DNA of 64,000 bases from the NCBI GenBank assembly GCA_023657465.1, contig JAGTJX010000002.1:240136-304135 (forward strand). Direction: 5' to 3'. Positions 35,004 through 43,721 of this stretch are shown in pieces (the first letter of the stretch is position 1; every line of letters begins with the position of its first letter). Source of the DNA: Lysobacteraceae bacterium. GTDB taxonomy: Bacteria; Bdellovibrionota; UBA1018; JAGTJX01. The position numbers and the translations under genes are program-made. The notes beneath the pieces are model-generated. The model saw nothing but the letters and a program-made list of their open reading frames with translations. It had not been told where the DNA came from and searched no databases.

Positions 35004-35864
35004 TTAAAAAGTATGACTTGAACGATAGAAACCTAATTCCTTATAAACTTCTGGCTTAGCGTCTTTAATAGCTTTTAGTATTTTAGAACTAGTAACAGCC
35101 AATCCCATTTTTCGATCTTTTGGACACTCCAAACCATTCATAAATCCTCTAGCATGGTGAATCCCTAAAACATTTCCAGATTCTCCTATTACTGGCGAAC
35201 CAGAGTTACCTGAGAACACCCTTACGCAATGAGCGATAGTGCTGCGATGTGTTTTTGTCCCGCTATGAGAAGCAGATTGAATCCCAACGCCATAAGCATT
35301 GCCTATGACAAACGCAATGGCTTCGGGAATTGGAGTCTCAGTCGTGAAAGTGAGAGGGTTTACTTCCTCTCCGATAGACTTACCACTTGCTAGAGAGTTC
35401 ATTCTGACTAAACAGAAATCCTCAACTGGGTCACAGTATTCTACTTGTTTGCATGCTACGGTTTCACTGCGGTGATTGAGGTCGATTGAAAATTTCAGGC
35501 ACTTAGTTTTGTTTGCAAGGATATGCATATTGGTGAGTACGAGATCCTGACCGACTAAGAATGCTGTGCCTCTTGATGTTCCTGTACCTGTTGTCGCTTC
35601 GAAAACGGACAGCGCAATATTTTTTTCAAACTCATGCTGAGCAAGAGGGATGCGTTCGTAAACTTTAGGCTTAGTTTCAACGATGATGTATTGAGTGCTG
35701 TGACCTGGAACACGATTGTTTACCAGTATTCCAGCGTTGACCCAGTTTGGGTCTTCAGTTTCTTGAATGTGATTAAAGATGAGATGTTGGTGAGTGTTGA
35801 TGAAAGAGTCTGAAGCTTCTGCGTTGAAAGCGAATAAAATAAAGATTGGAATTATGCTTTTCAA
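35004..35864 (-). CDS. Secreted trypsin-like serine protease
   Basis: 286 residues. Signal peptide ends AEAS (residue 18). Catalytic residues H114 (TNMHIL), D149 (VEDFCLV) and S221 (FSGNSGSPV) are spaced as in S1/V8-type (glutamyl endopeptidase-like) enzymes. Cysteines are at 122, 138, 144, 151 and 213, plus one near 247. A single-domain exported protease with no PDZ. The second copy of the dispersed palindromic repeat lies 30 bases upstream of the start. Confidence 0.88.
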   Translation of the reverse strand: MKSIIPIFILFAFNAEASDSFINTHQHLIFNHIQETEDPNWVNAGILVNNRVPGHSTQYIIVETKPKVYERIPLAQHEFEKNIALSVFEATTGTGTSRGTAFLVGQDLVLTNMHILANKTKCLKFSIDLNHRSETVACKQVEYCDPVEDFCLVRMNSLASGKSIGEEVNPLTFTTETPIPEAIAFVIGNAYGVGIQSASHSGTKTHRSTIAHCVRVFSGNSGSPVIGESGNVLGIHHARGFMNGLECPKDRKMGLAVTSSKILKAIKDAKPEVYKELGFYRSSHTF

Positions 35865-35893
35865 GTTTCCACCTATTTTTGTCGCTCTGTTTC

Positions 35894-35920
35894 TTGGTTA
35901 ACCAAGATATTGCGAGTTAA
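35894..35920. promoter_or_regulatory. Copy 2 of the dispersed repeat, with a 14-base perfect palindrome
   Basis: CTTGGTTAACCAAG (35894-35907) is a perfect palindrome. Bases 35897-35920 match 8990-9013 at 22 of 24 positions. The site is upstream of the secreted protease (start 35864) in the same orientation as copy 1 relative to rpiB. Candidate regulator-binding site or repeat; function unknown. Confidence 0.45.
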
Positions 35921-35934
35921 CTATTCACTAACCC

Positions 35935-37224
35935 TTAGTTATTAAATCCACTCTGGAACAACACTTCGCCCGTATCGTAATCATTGATCGGAGAAGCGCC
36001 ATTAGGAGCGTTCAGTCTGAAGCCGTAGCCAGAGACTTTGTTCATGCCTACAGTGCCAGTCGGAGTTTCGATCTCATAAACATTCCAGTCCCCTTGGCCT
36101 ACATAAGTCCAGCCATTGGTATCGCTCTGAGCGAGTGTCTGTGGATTAGACTTGTCGCCATCTGGGTAACGAACCACTTTCACAGAAGAGAGGTTTGGTG
36201 GTTGAGAAGTTACTAAGTAACGAGTCTTGATCGAGAGCTTCGTTGACTCCACACTGTTCTTAATCGAAGTGATGATTTCAGAGAACGACTGAGAACAGAT
36301 ATTGAATTGGCGTGGGCCTTGAGCGCTTGCGCTGAATGCTGTCGCCATGTCCGTATATCTATAGCCAGGGCGAGAGTTTGCACCACGGCAACCTCCGTTG
36401 AGTGTGTATCCAGGAGCAGTCACAGAATAGAACTGGATCATCGAAGGGCTAGCCTTGAGTGTTGCAAGGCGTGCGCGTTGATATTCGAACGTGCTCGCAC
36501 GATTGTCAGGCTGTTGATTAGCTGATGCAGATTCACCGCAAGGAACGACTAAACCATCCGAACGAGTACACATGTTCACGCTCGTAGTAGGTGAGTCACC
36601 GCTCGTATCATTGATCACCGATGATGCGATGATGATGAGAAGCGCATCTGGACGTAAGAACGGAGTGCGGTTTGGGTTTGCAGTTGCAACCGCAGCAGCA
36701 TTCACTCCAAGGGTGTTATAAATATTTTCAAATCCTTTTTCCATTTGGCCACCAGAGTAGTTCAAATCACCGTTCGTTAAGAAACGAGAAAAGCTATCTG
36801 GAGTACGGAAGAGGGATTCAGGAAGATAATTGAATAAGCTATTAGACACAGCGCCTGGATACGGAGCTAGCCACTGGCCACCCCAATTACTGTCGTGCTT
36901 AGAAGCTACGACTTGATCAAACGCTACAGGAGTCTTAAGCCTAGTCGTAGCGAAGTGGTAATCCCATCCTGCAGCTTCCATGTCGTTCAGCATAGGCTTC
37001 ACTTGATCGAGATAGATTCCAGCTAAACCTTCAGAAGTTGCTCCGCTGTCGGATTGAGCAAAAAGAATATCGACTTTAAGAGGAAGCGAAAGCTTACCAG
37101 GAGCCTTGGATGTAGAGCTTAGGGTCGCAGGTTTCAGGCCTGAAGGACCACAAGACGTGAGTAGTGCTGCCACGGCAAGCGCTGTAACTCGACCTGCGAT
37201 TTTGGATACACGTATGGTTTTCAT
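35935..37224 (-). CDS. Lipoprotein with von Willebrand A-like features
   Basis: 429 residues from the ATG at 37224, chosen for its lipoprotein signal (lipobox LTSC, Cys23) and GAGG upstream; the frame to 37383 adds 53 residues without a signal. An early PLKVDILFAQSDSGATSE resembles the beta1/MIDAS strand of vWA domains, but the D-x-S-x-S motif is degenerate. Later strands PDALLIIIASSVINDTSGD and the STFEYQRARLATLKASPSMIQFYSV helix-strand unit fit a vWA-like fold. Surface-exposed adhesion or binding is inferred only. Confidence 0.7.
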   Translation of the reverse strand: MKTIRVSKIAGRVTALAVAALLTSCGPSGLKPATLSSTSKAPGKLSLPLKVDILFAQSDSGATSEGLAGIYLDQVKPMLNDMEAAGWDYHFATTRLKTPVAFDQVVASKHDSNWGGQWLAPYPGAVSNSLFNYLPESLFRTPDSFSRFLTNGDLNYSGGQMEKGFENIYNTLGVNAAAVATANPNRTPFLRPDALLIIIASSVINDTSGDSPTTSVNMCTRSDGLVVPCGESASANQQPDNRASTFEYQRARLATLKASPSMIQFYSVTAPGYTLNGGCRGANSRPGYRYTDMATAFSASAQGPRQFNICSQSFSEIITSIKNSVESTKLSIKTRYLVTSQPPNLSSVKVVRYPDGDKSNPQTLAQSDTNGWTYVGQGDWNVYEIETPTGTVGMNKVSGYGFRLNAPNGASPINDYDTGEVLFQSGFNN

Positions 37225-37421
37225 TCCTATTAACCTCATAGATCTATACTTCAAGTTGAGTGCCAAGTTTCTGACCTCATTCCCCTCTATATGCGAGTAG
37301 ACAATATAGAAACGCATAAGGTGTGACTGAGCATTTTGCAGGTGTCTAACGTTTAGACGAAATACCCATAAAGTTTTGTTCACCCCTAGTCGATAAACCC
37401 TAGGAGAGGGCGCTTAAGCCT

Positions 37422-38150
37422 ATGAACGTTAAGTCTGTACTCAAACTAGGAATCGCATTATCCGTGCTTGCTGGCACAGGAGTAGGTGCGATTTATTTCT
37501 ACAAATCTCGCGGTGGAGTAGTCACTGCACAAACACAAGCAGTACTAGGCATCACCGAGAAAGTAGAAAAGCTTCGCAAGATCGATGAACTCAATGAGCG
37601 CTTAAGCCTTGAGAATCAGAAACTCCGATCACTCATTGAAGAAACTCGTTTTGAATGTCAGAAGAAGGCAGCCGAAAAAGAATACGTCGCTCACACACAA
37701 GAACTCAAAAAAGAAACAGGAACTCCCATCGGTCGCAAGATCGCAAGCATCGGCTATGAGATTCCTAAGCACTTACTTCCATCACAAATTTATGTACTCG
37801 GAATGGATTACCTCGATCGCCACGACGATGAGAAGGCTGCTGTCATCTTCCATTACCTCACACATCTAGAACACAATAGCGATTACAAGAACGCAAACGC
37901 ATTTCTCCTCTCTGGAGCGGCTTGGTACCGAGTCCAGAACTATGTCTGGGCTCAAGAGAGTTTCGATCAAGCGATAAAGCTCGCAGAACAAGCTCACAAC
38001 GAGAAGGCACGTGCACAAGGCAGACTCTGGCGCGCTCTCGCATCTCAGAAAATGAATCAGAAAGAAAAAGCTCAGGCTGAGCTCAAAGGATTGATTGAGC
38101 ATCATCCTCATTCCAAGGAGGCGAAGTGGATAAATCCAGAAGAGCGCTAA
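37422..38150 (+). CDS. TPR-like protein anchored by an N-terminal helix
   Basis: 242 residues. One transmembrane segment near residues 8-28 (IALSVLAGTGVGAIYFYKS) is followed by a coiled-coil stretch (EKVEKLRKIDELNERLSLENQKLRS). From about 125, TPR-like helix pairs occur (YLDRHDDEKAAVIFHYL ... NAFLLSGAAWYRVQNYVWAQESFDQAI ... KARAQGRLWRALASQKMN). Probably a periplasm-facing scaffold. First gene of a four-gene + strand operon; the next gene starts 25 bases before its stop. SD TAGGAGAGGG upstream. Confidence 0.8.
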   Translation: MNVKSVLKLGIALSVLAGTGVGAIYFYKSRGGVVTAQTQAVLGITEKVEKLRKIDELNERLSLENQKLRSLIEETRFECQKKAAEKEYVAHTQELKKETGTPIGRKIASIGYEIPKHLLPSQIYVLGMDYLDRHDDEKAAVIFHYLTHLEHNSDYKNANAFLLSGAAWYRVQNYVWAQESFDQAIKLAEQAHNEKARAQGRLWRALASQKMNQKEKAQAELKGLIEHHPHSKEAKWINPEER

Positions 38151-39118
38151 TCCTAGCTTCTTTACTCACCATCTCCTCTAGTGTGTTCCCTACTGCGATC
38201 GCTCGTCAGGCAGATCCACCGTCTCGCGAACCCGCGTCCTGTGGAATTGTGACGAAGATTGAAGGCGCAGTGCTGATCTCGTCAGCGGATCGAACTCAGA
38301 TCATTCAAGCCAAGAACCGATCTTCTGTACCTTGTGGTGCTTGGATCACGATCAAAGAAGGCTGGGCAGAAATCAGACTAGGCGCAGGTATGGATATGAG
38401 ATTCTCAAGCGAAACCTTCGCTCAGATCTTGGATCCTGCATTCGAGAAAGATCATATTGCACTCATTCGTGGACAAGTTTTGGTGAAAGCTAAACCAGGC
38501 ACGGGTGCTTTCACAGTTGTAACAGCAAACGCACGTGTGAGATTCAAAGACACCTTCGGTGTAGTCGTCTACATGAACGAAGAAGAAGACACACAAGTTC
38601 TAGGACTAGGAATCAATCCTGTCAGCTTCGAAAACAGATTCTCTGAGAAGAGCGCACTGAAGATCGCACGTGGCGAGATCTCAACCATGAGTCTCAAACA
38701 GCTCCGTACAATTCCAACTGTCGCAGAGAATGCTCATCAAGAAACTCTCGTAGCAGTAGGTGAGGACATGCAGCTTGAACAAAGTGAAGTGCAGAAGTTG
38801 GTCGCTGAAGTTCAGCCTAAGGGTCAGAGACATCTTGCCTCAGTCACTACTCGTGAGCCTGAGAAGCGTGGATGGATTCCGCATGCATCGAATGATGACG
38901 AAGACGCTCCGAAAAAGAAACCATCGCGTTCGCCACAATCTTACAATCCTGTACTGAAGAAATTACTCGGTGACGAAACCGTAGACATGGGCTTCCTCTA
39001 TCCCAAGACCAAGGTAGAGCGTAAGCCACAAGCCATTGAAAAGAAGAACAAAGAGGAGTCTGAGAAACAGAAGCTCATGGGTGAGCTCTCTAAACTCAAA
39101 CACAAACTCGATGAATAA
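38126..39118 (+). CDS. FecR-domain exported protein
   Basis: 330 residues with a GTG start at 38126 preceded by AAGGAGG. Signal peptide about 1-27. The FecR domain covers roughly 35-140: ITKIEGAVLISS, PCGAWITIKEGWAEIRLGAGMDMRF, then strands GQVLVKAKPGTGAFTVVTANARVRFKDT. No sigma-factor or TonB-receptor gene is adjacent, so this is not a FecIR system. Free-standing FecR proteins are thought to bind surface or peptidoglycan structures. The last 90 residues are charged and coiled-coil-like. Confidence 0.82.
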   Translation: MDKSRRALILASLLTISSSVFPTAIARQADPPSREPASCGIVTKIEGAVLISSADRTQIIQAKNRSSVPCGAWITIKEGWAEIRLGAGMDMRFSSETFAQILDPAFEKDHIALIRGQVLVKAKPGTGAFTVVTANARVRFKDTFGVVVYMNEEEDTQVLGLGINPVSFENRFSEKSALKIARGEISTMSLKQLRTIPTVAENAHQETLVAVGEDMQLEQSEVQKLVAEVQPKGQRHLASVTTREPEKRGWIPHASNDDEDAPKKKPSRSPQSYNPVLKKLLGDETVDMGFLYPKTKVERKPQAIEKKNKEESEKQKLMGELSKLKHKLDE

Positions 39119-39133
39119 GCCAAGGAGAGGGCT

Positions 39134-39694
39134 ATGTATAAACAGATATCGTTTGCTCTGATTAGTTTCGTACTCAGTTTGATTGGGGCGACTAGAACTC
39201 TAGCGAATCCTTTTGAGTTTACAATTGAAGCTTCTTACTCGAGACAACAGTATGATCCAACTAGCTTCACTTGGAATAGGCGCTGGGCTGCTTCAGTAGG
39301 ATATACCATTCTCAATATGAGTGAGATTGAGTTATCAATTCAGAAAATTGATTCGCAGACTGTTTACGGCACTTTTCAGAACGTGACTTACTCAGATAAT
39401 GTTTATTCAGTGGATTTAGTACAGTCTTTGCTTCCTAGAAGTTATTTCTTCCAGCCTTATGCAAGATTGGGGATCGGACAACTCAATCGTAATGCAAGCG
39501 GTACTTTTGCTAACGGGACTGCGCCTCCCGCTATCTTGGACAGCATCACAGGGGTCATTGGACTGGGAACAAAAATCTTCCTCAGTCGTAGATTTGCAAT
39601 AAGATTTCAGGCAATATCTTACTTATCAGGCGGGAACATATCTACTTGGAGCCAAAACATTTCGACCAACTTAGGAATCACTGTCGTTCTTTAG
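39134..39694 (+). CDS. Outer-membrane beta-barrel-like protein
   Basis: 186 residues. Signal peptide ends LANP (about 25). The mature part is a run of amphipathic strands (FTIEASYSRQQYDP, RWAASVGYTIL, YFFQPYARLGIGQLNR, RFAIRFQAISYLSGGN). The end NLGITVVL is hydrophobic, though not a terminal Phe/Trp. An OmpA/OmpW-type small barrel (about eight strands) is likely. It follows the FecR gene by 15 bases and overlaps the next gene. Confidence 0.75.
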   Translation: MYKQISFALISFVLSLIGATRTLANPFEFTIEASYSRQQYDPTSFTWNRRWAASVGYTILNMSEIELSIQKIDSQTVYGTFQNVTYSDNVYSVDLVQSLLPRSYFFQPYARLGIGQLNRNASGTFANGTAPPAILDSITGVIGLGTKIFLSRRFAIRFQAISYLSGGNISTWSQNISTNLGITVVL

Positions 39695-40743
39695 TGCTCT
39701 TCGTCTCTCTTCTCTCCCTCTCGTCTTGCGCCACCGGTAAGGGCGAAGTAGGGCTGAGTTATTACCTTCAGGCAGCAGGTGGACAATTCGCAATACTCAA
39801 CCGAGCACGTCCCATCTCTGAAGTTCTCGCTTCTCACACGACTCCTCCCAGGATCAAAAAATTTCTTGAAGAAATCCCTCGAATAAAAAAATTCGGTGAA
39901 ACCTACGCAATCAAACCGACGAATAATTACGAGTCCTATGTGAAGTGGGATCATCCATCTGTGAGCTATGTAGTCACAGCGATTAAACCCACCAAATTTG
40001 AAGCGAAGAGATGGTCGCTACCCATAGCAGGGAGCTTCGAGTATCTAGGTTGGTTTGATCCTGAGCGGGCTAAGAAGTTTGCAGTCGAACTCGACGAAGA
40101 GGGTTGGGATACTGAAGTGCGGGGGGCACAGGCTTACTCCACAGTGGGTTACTTCAATGATCCCGTATTGAGCACAATGTTTTGGGACGGGGATGAAGCG
40201 ATGGGTGGACTCGTGAACACGATCATTCATGAGTCGATGCATGCCACGATCTACATCAAGGATCAGACGTCATTCGATGAGAGTCTAGCTTCGTTCATTG
40301 CGGATCGTTTAACACCCATCTATCTCGCAGAGAGATTCGGGAAGGATTCGGTAGATGCTAAGTCGTTCAAAGCGTCTCAGGAGAATTACGATATGCTTGT
40401 GAAGAAGTATACTGAGGCTTATCAGAAGCTCGATCAGGTTTATCAGTCTCAGGCGACCGAGGAAGAGAAGCTAGCGAAGAAGGCTGCGATCATCGGAGAG
40501 CTCAAGAGTGCTCTTAAGATTGAACGTAAGTTCAATAATGCGAGCATCTATCAGTACAAGATCTATCACCGTGCGGGGTCAGAGTTTGAAGCATTCTTCG
40601 AGAAGATGGGAAAGGATTTGAAACGATCTGTGGAGTGTTTGAAGCGTGCAGAAGCGAAACTATTCCAGTCGCCCCAACAACAAAACTTTGGAGAGGTCGT
40701 CATGACACTCACCAAAGTTTGTCTAGGGGGAGAGAACTCTTAG
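39646..40743 (+). CDS. Predicted zinc aminopeptidase lipoprotein (COG4324 family)
   Basis: 365 residues if started at the TTG at 39646; a GTG at 39694 (overlapping the previous stop as TAGTG) is the alternative. A lipobox LSSC lies at the end of a hydrophobic signal. The LPIAGSFEYLGWFDPERAKKFA segment, RGAQAYSTVGYFNDPVLSTMFWDGD and the zinc site HESMHAT followed by FDESLASFIAD are characteristic of this 'predicted aminopeptidase' family. Lipid-anchored periplasmic metallopeptidase. Last gene of the TPR-FecR-barrel operon. Confidence 0.85.
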   Translation: MEPKHFDQLRNHCRSLVLFVSLLSLSSCATGKGEVGLSYYLQAAGGQFAILNRARPISEVLASHTTPPRIKKFLEEIPRIKKFGETYAIKPTNNYESYVKWDHPSVSYVVTAIKPTKFEAKRWSLPIAGSFEYLGWFDPERAKKFAVELDEEGWDTEVRGAQAYSTVGYFNDPVLSTMFWDGDEAMGGLVNTIIHESMHATIYIKDQTSFDESLASFIADRLTPIYLAERFGKDSVDAKSFKASQENYDMLVKKYTEAYQKLDQVYQSQATEEEKLAKKAAIIGELKSALKIERKFNNASIYQYKIYHRAGSEFEAFFEKMGKDLKRSVECLKRAEAKLFQSPQQQNFGEVVMTLTKVCLGGENS

Positions 40744-40759
40744 ATTGTTAGATTATTGA

Positions 40760-41467
40760 TTAAAAACCAGTTCCGTTAGTTTCAGCGTCTACTTGAATCT
40801 TCACTTCGTGCCAGCTGTAAGGCGCGATTGAATTATTCTGATAGAGCGGAGTGCTTGGGCACTTCATGCCGTTGTAGCTTCCGCCGCTGTAGTAGTTACA
40901 GTACAGATCATACTGTGGGTTTTGGATTCTGATTTCGAATGATCCGTTAGTCGATACTCCCAAGCCATAGGACATATCTGCAATGTATTCAGACGCTGAG
41001 CCTGAACACTGAGCAGTAGCGTTTGCACTTGCTCCTGGAACTTTCAGGAGTGGAGTTTGAACCATTTGATTGCCCACGTAGATTTGGTAGCTCACGCAAC
41101 CATATTGCGATGGGAAAGTAGTCAGAGAATCTTTGATATAAGCATTCCCGTCGATTGCCTTCACTCGTACACGCAGCTTGGTAGCCGTATCTACTGAGTA
41201 CTTCAGACAGTTCGATCCGCAATCATTAGCAGCAGGCACCCAGTTAGCAGAGTTGCTAGATGATTTAGCAGAACTGATAGAGGGACCGATGCGATGAATA
41301 GGGAATGAAAACGCAGGTGACGGGATAAACGTTCCTGACGTAGTCGTTGTTTGAGTATTGGCTCCAGTGGAACCGCTGGACTTGATATTCTCACGGAATG
41401 AACCCCCACCACATCCAGTGGCGATGAGTGCAGATATGAGTAATAAGTTACTATTAGCTATCTTCAT
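40760..41467 (-). CDS. Lipoprotein of unknown function
   Basis: 235 residues. Signal peptide with lipobox IATGC (Cys19), then a Gly/Ser/Thr-rich linker (about 20-50). The following domain has cysteines (NDCGSNCLKYS, YGCVSY, QCSGSA, LYCNYYSG, GMKCPS) probably in disulfides. Ends SWHEVKIQVDAETNGTGF, beta-rich. No family recognised. SD GGAGAG upstream. Converges on the aminopeptidase gene. Confidence 0.75.
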   Translation of the reverse strand: MKIANSNLLLISALIATGCGGGSFRENIKSSGSTGANTQTTTTSGTFIPSPAFSFPIHRIGPSISSAKSSSNSANWVPAANDCGSNCLKYSVDTATKLRVRVKAIDGNAYIKDSLTTFPSQYGCVSYQIYVGNQMVQTPLLKVPGASANATAQCSGSASEYIADMSYGLGVSTNGSFEIRIQNPQYDLYCNYYSGGSYNGMKCPSTPLYQNNSIAPYSWHEVKIQVDAETNGTGF

Positions 41468-41618
41468 ATTTTTTCTCTCCTACCCATATAAAAGCAAGGG
41501 GGGTGCCAACTCTCTGGCACTTTAAAGCGAGAGCGCACCGCGTAGGTGACTGAGAGATTTTCAGCTGTCAAAAAATTGGACACTCTCGTACACTTTGTAG
41601 TCAAGGGGGACACACACA

Positions 41619-42968
41619 TTGGCAAATGTCCGTAAAGCATTCATCGTAGACACCAACGTATTACTTTTTGATCCACAGGCGCTTTACCGATTCGGAAATA
41701 ACGACATCATCATCCCGATCGTCGTTATTGAAGAAATAGACCGTTTTAAACGCGATATGAGCGAAAACGGACGACATGCGAGACAGATCTCTCGCATGAT
41801 GGATGACCTCCGTAAGACAGGCGAGCTTTCTAAGGGAGCACGTATCCCAGGCGGTGGGACTCTCACAGTGGAACTCGGTGGCGGAACAGTTCTCCTTCCA
41901 CCAGAGTTAAGCGCTGAGAAGGCCGACAACCGAATCTTGGCTGTCGTCATGTCCGTTAAGAAGGACAACCCTAAGCGTCCCGTGATCTTCGTCACAAAGG
42001 ACATCAATTTAAGAATCAAGGCAGATGCCCTAGGCATTCAGTCTGAAGACTACGAACCAACGAACGTTGAGCCAGATGATCTCTATTCTGGAATGACGAC
42101 GATCAATGTGGATTCACACTTGGTCGATGAGTTCTACTCTGCGAAGAAGCTTCAGTGTAAAGAAGGCAAATTCGAAGGAGTGACTACAGCTCTTAAGGCC
42201 AACCAGTACGCGATTCTGAAGGATCTCGTGAATCCTAACCATACAGCGATGGCGAGATACTCTAAGGATCTCGACGCGCTCGTTCCAGTGTTCCGTCCAG
42301 GTGAAGGAATCTGGGGGATTTTCCCTAAGAATGCTGAGCAGACCTTCGCGATCGATGCGCTCATGAATGACGAGATCAAGCTTGTCTCTCTCGTGGGTCG
42401 TGCCGGTACCGGTAAGACCTTGCTCGCCATTGCAGCAGGATTAGCTAAGACCGTTGACGAAGGTATCTACCATCGTCTGCTCGTGTCTCGTCCTGTGTTC
42501 CCACTGGGTAAGGACATTGGTTTCTTGCCAGGAACGATCGAGGAGAAACTCAATCCTTGGATGCAGCCGATTTATGACAACATCGACTTCCTCTTCGGAG
42601 CTACTGGTGCCAAGGGCCGCCGTGGCGCTGGCAAGGGTACTCAGGAGCTCATGAATCAAGGTCTCCTTCAGATCGAGCCGCTCACTTATATCCGTGGTCG
42701 TTCGATTCCGCAGCAGTATCTGATTGTAGATGAAGCACAGAACTTAACTCCGCATGAGATCAAGACCATCATCACTCGTGCAGGTGACGGAACGAAGATC
42801 GTGCTCACGGGAGATAGTCTCCAGATCGATAATCCTTACGTTGATGCTGCCAATAACGGGCTTGTGTACTTAGTTGAGAAGTTCAAAGGCGAATCCATCT
42901 CAGCTCACGTCACTCTCGTTAAAGGTGAGCGCTCCAAGCTCTCTGAGCTTGCTTCACAGCTGCTGTAA
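41619..42968 (+). CDS. PIN-PhoH fusion ATPase (YlaK-type)
   Basis: 449 residues with a TTG start 8-9 bases after AAGGGGG. N-terminal PIN nuclease domain: FIVDTNVLLFDP (first acidic residue), IVVIEEIDRFKRD, and DNRILAVV / FVTKDINLRIKADALG. C-terminal PhoH domain with Walker A GRAGTGKT (260-267), Walker B YLIVDEAQN and TGDSLQIDNPYVD. PIN-PhoH proteins are predicted RNA-cleaving helicase-like enzymes. Gene context gives no partner. Confidence 0.94.
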   Translation: MANVRKAFIVDTNVLLFDPQALYRFGNNDIIIPIVVIEEIDRFKRDMSENGRHARQISRMMDDLRKTGELSKGARIPGGGTLTVELGGGTVLLPPELSAEKADNRILAVVMSVKKDNPKRPVIFVTKDINLRIKADALGIQSEDYEPTNVEPDDLYSGMTTINVDSHLVDEFYSAKKLQCKEGKFEGVTTALKANQYAILKDLVNPNHTAMARYSKDLDALVPVFRPGEGIWGIFPKNAEQTFAIDALMNDEIKLVSLVGRAGTGKTLLAIAAGLAKTVDEGIYHRLLVSRPVFPLGKDIGFLPGTIEEKLNPWMQPIYDNIDFLFGATGAKGRRGAGKGTQELMNQGLLQIEPLTYIRGRSIPQQYLIVDEAQNLTPHEIKTIITRAGDGTKIVLTGDSLQIDNPYVDAANNGLVYLVEKFKGESISAHVTLVKGERSKLSELASQLL

Positions 42969-42986
42969 TAAGTGCTTTAATAGCGT

Positions 42987-43042
42987 TATATTTGTTTTCA
43001 TAAGAAAAATGCCGGTGTCCAAAATGACACAACTTTTTTTTT
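42987..43042 (+). promoter_or_regulatory. Promoter -10 and terminator-like leader, copy A
   Basis: TATATT (42987-42992) aligns with TATAAT of copy B. About 22 bases later comes a 5-bp hairpin (GTGTC 43015-43019 / GACAC 43026-43030) followed by a run of nine T, the layout of a weak attenuator. The sequence from about 42996 to 43160 is duplicated at 43614-43778 with few differences. Confidence 0.55.
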
Positions 43043-43103
43043 ATTTCTTCACTCTGATTAATAGATTCTAAGGGGTTCATCTCCTAGAAATGAAGGAAGT
43101 AAA

Positions 43104-43466
43104 ATGAGTATCAAAACTATTGGATTAGTCGTTGGTTTAGTTTTTGGTTTGAACGCTGTGATGCCAGTTGCGCATGCGCAATTCAAAGTAGATCCGAAGT
43201 ATAGAAAACAAAATCTTGAATCAGCTCGAAAATGTCCAGTTCCTAAACATGCTAAAGTTAAAAAAATTAAGCCTCCAAAAGTAGCTAAAATTAAAGAACC
43301 TAAAAAAACTAAAGAGCGTAAGCCATCTCATTAATCAGGTGCGACTGCGCAAATTATGTTTGATGGACAAACTAAAAAAGTACGAGCTAAGGATGCAGCT
43401 AAATTCGATGGAAAAAGCCTTGGTAGACAAAAAAAGCTTTTCGGCAAATTCAAAGCTGTTGAGTAA
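43104..43466 (+). pseudogene. Exported basic small protein, copy A, with an in-frame TAA
   Basis: ATG at 43104 (SD GAAGGAAG) opens a signal peptide nearly identical to the next gene (SIKTIGLVVGLVFGLNA, ends AHAQ). A Lys/Pro-rich region follows, and the frame stops at TAA 43332-43334. The same frame continues without a stop to TAA at 43464 and encodes a plausible basic tail (S-G-A-T-A-Q-I-M-F-D-G ... L-F-G-K-F-K-A-V-E), right before a terminator hairpin. So either a nonsense mutation truncated a 120-codon gene to 76 codons, or readthrough occurs. Function unknown. Confidence 0.65.
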
Positions 43467-43495
43467 TACTCTATTTAAGATTTGAAATAGCTCTA

Positions 43496-43530
43496 AACCC
43501 CTAGTTAGATTTTCTAACTGGGGGTTTTTA
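43496..43530 (+). terminator. Intrinsic terminator after copy A
   Basis: AACCCCTAGTTAGA pairs with TCTAACTGGGGGTT around a 3-base loop and is followed by T-rich sequence. It is homologous to the terminator after the next gene (44345-44378). Confidence 0.88.
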
Positions 43531-43605
43531 TTTCCAAGTTTCGATTTTAGATAATCCTACTCTTAACTAAAGAGTGGGTTGCATCTCAGCTCTTCTAATA
43601 TCGCT

Positions 43606-43659
43606 TATAATGCTTTCATAAGAAAAATGCCGGTGTCCAAAAAGACACAACTTTTTTTT
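43606..43659 (+). promoter_or_regulatory. Promoter -10 TATAAT and terminator-like leader, copy B
   Basis: TATAAT at 43606-43611. The hairpin GTGTC (43633-43637) / GACAC (43644-43648) is followed by eight T (43652-43659). Homologous to copy A in sequence and spacing. No convincing -35 at standard distance (TTGCAT is about 21 bases upstream). Confidence 0.6.
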
Positions 43660-43721
43660 ATTTCTTCACTCTGATTTAATAGAGTCTATGGGGTTTATCT
43701 TCTAGAAATGAAGGAAGAAAA

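Noticed and set aside
38126..39118. FecIR-type iron signalling system
   Set aside because: The FecR domain is clear, but no ECF sigma factor and no TonB-dependent receptor gene is nearby.
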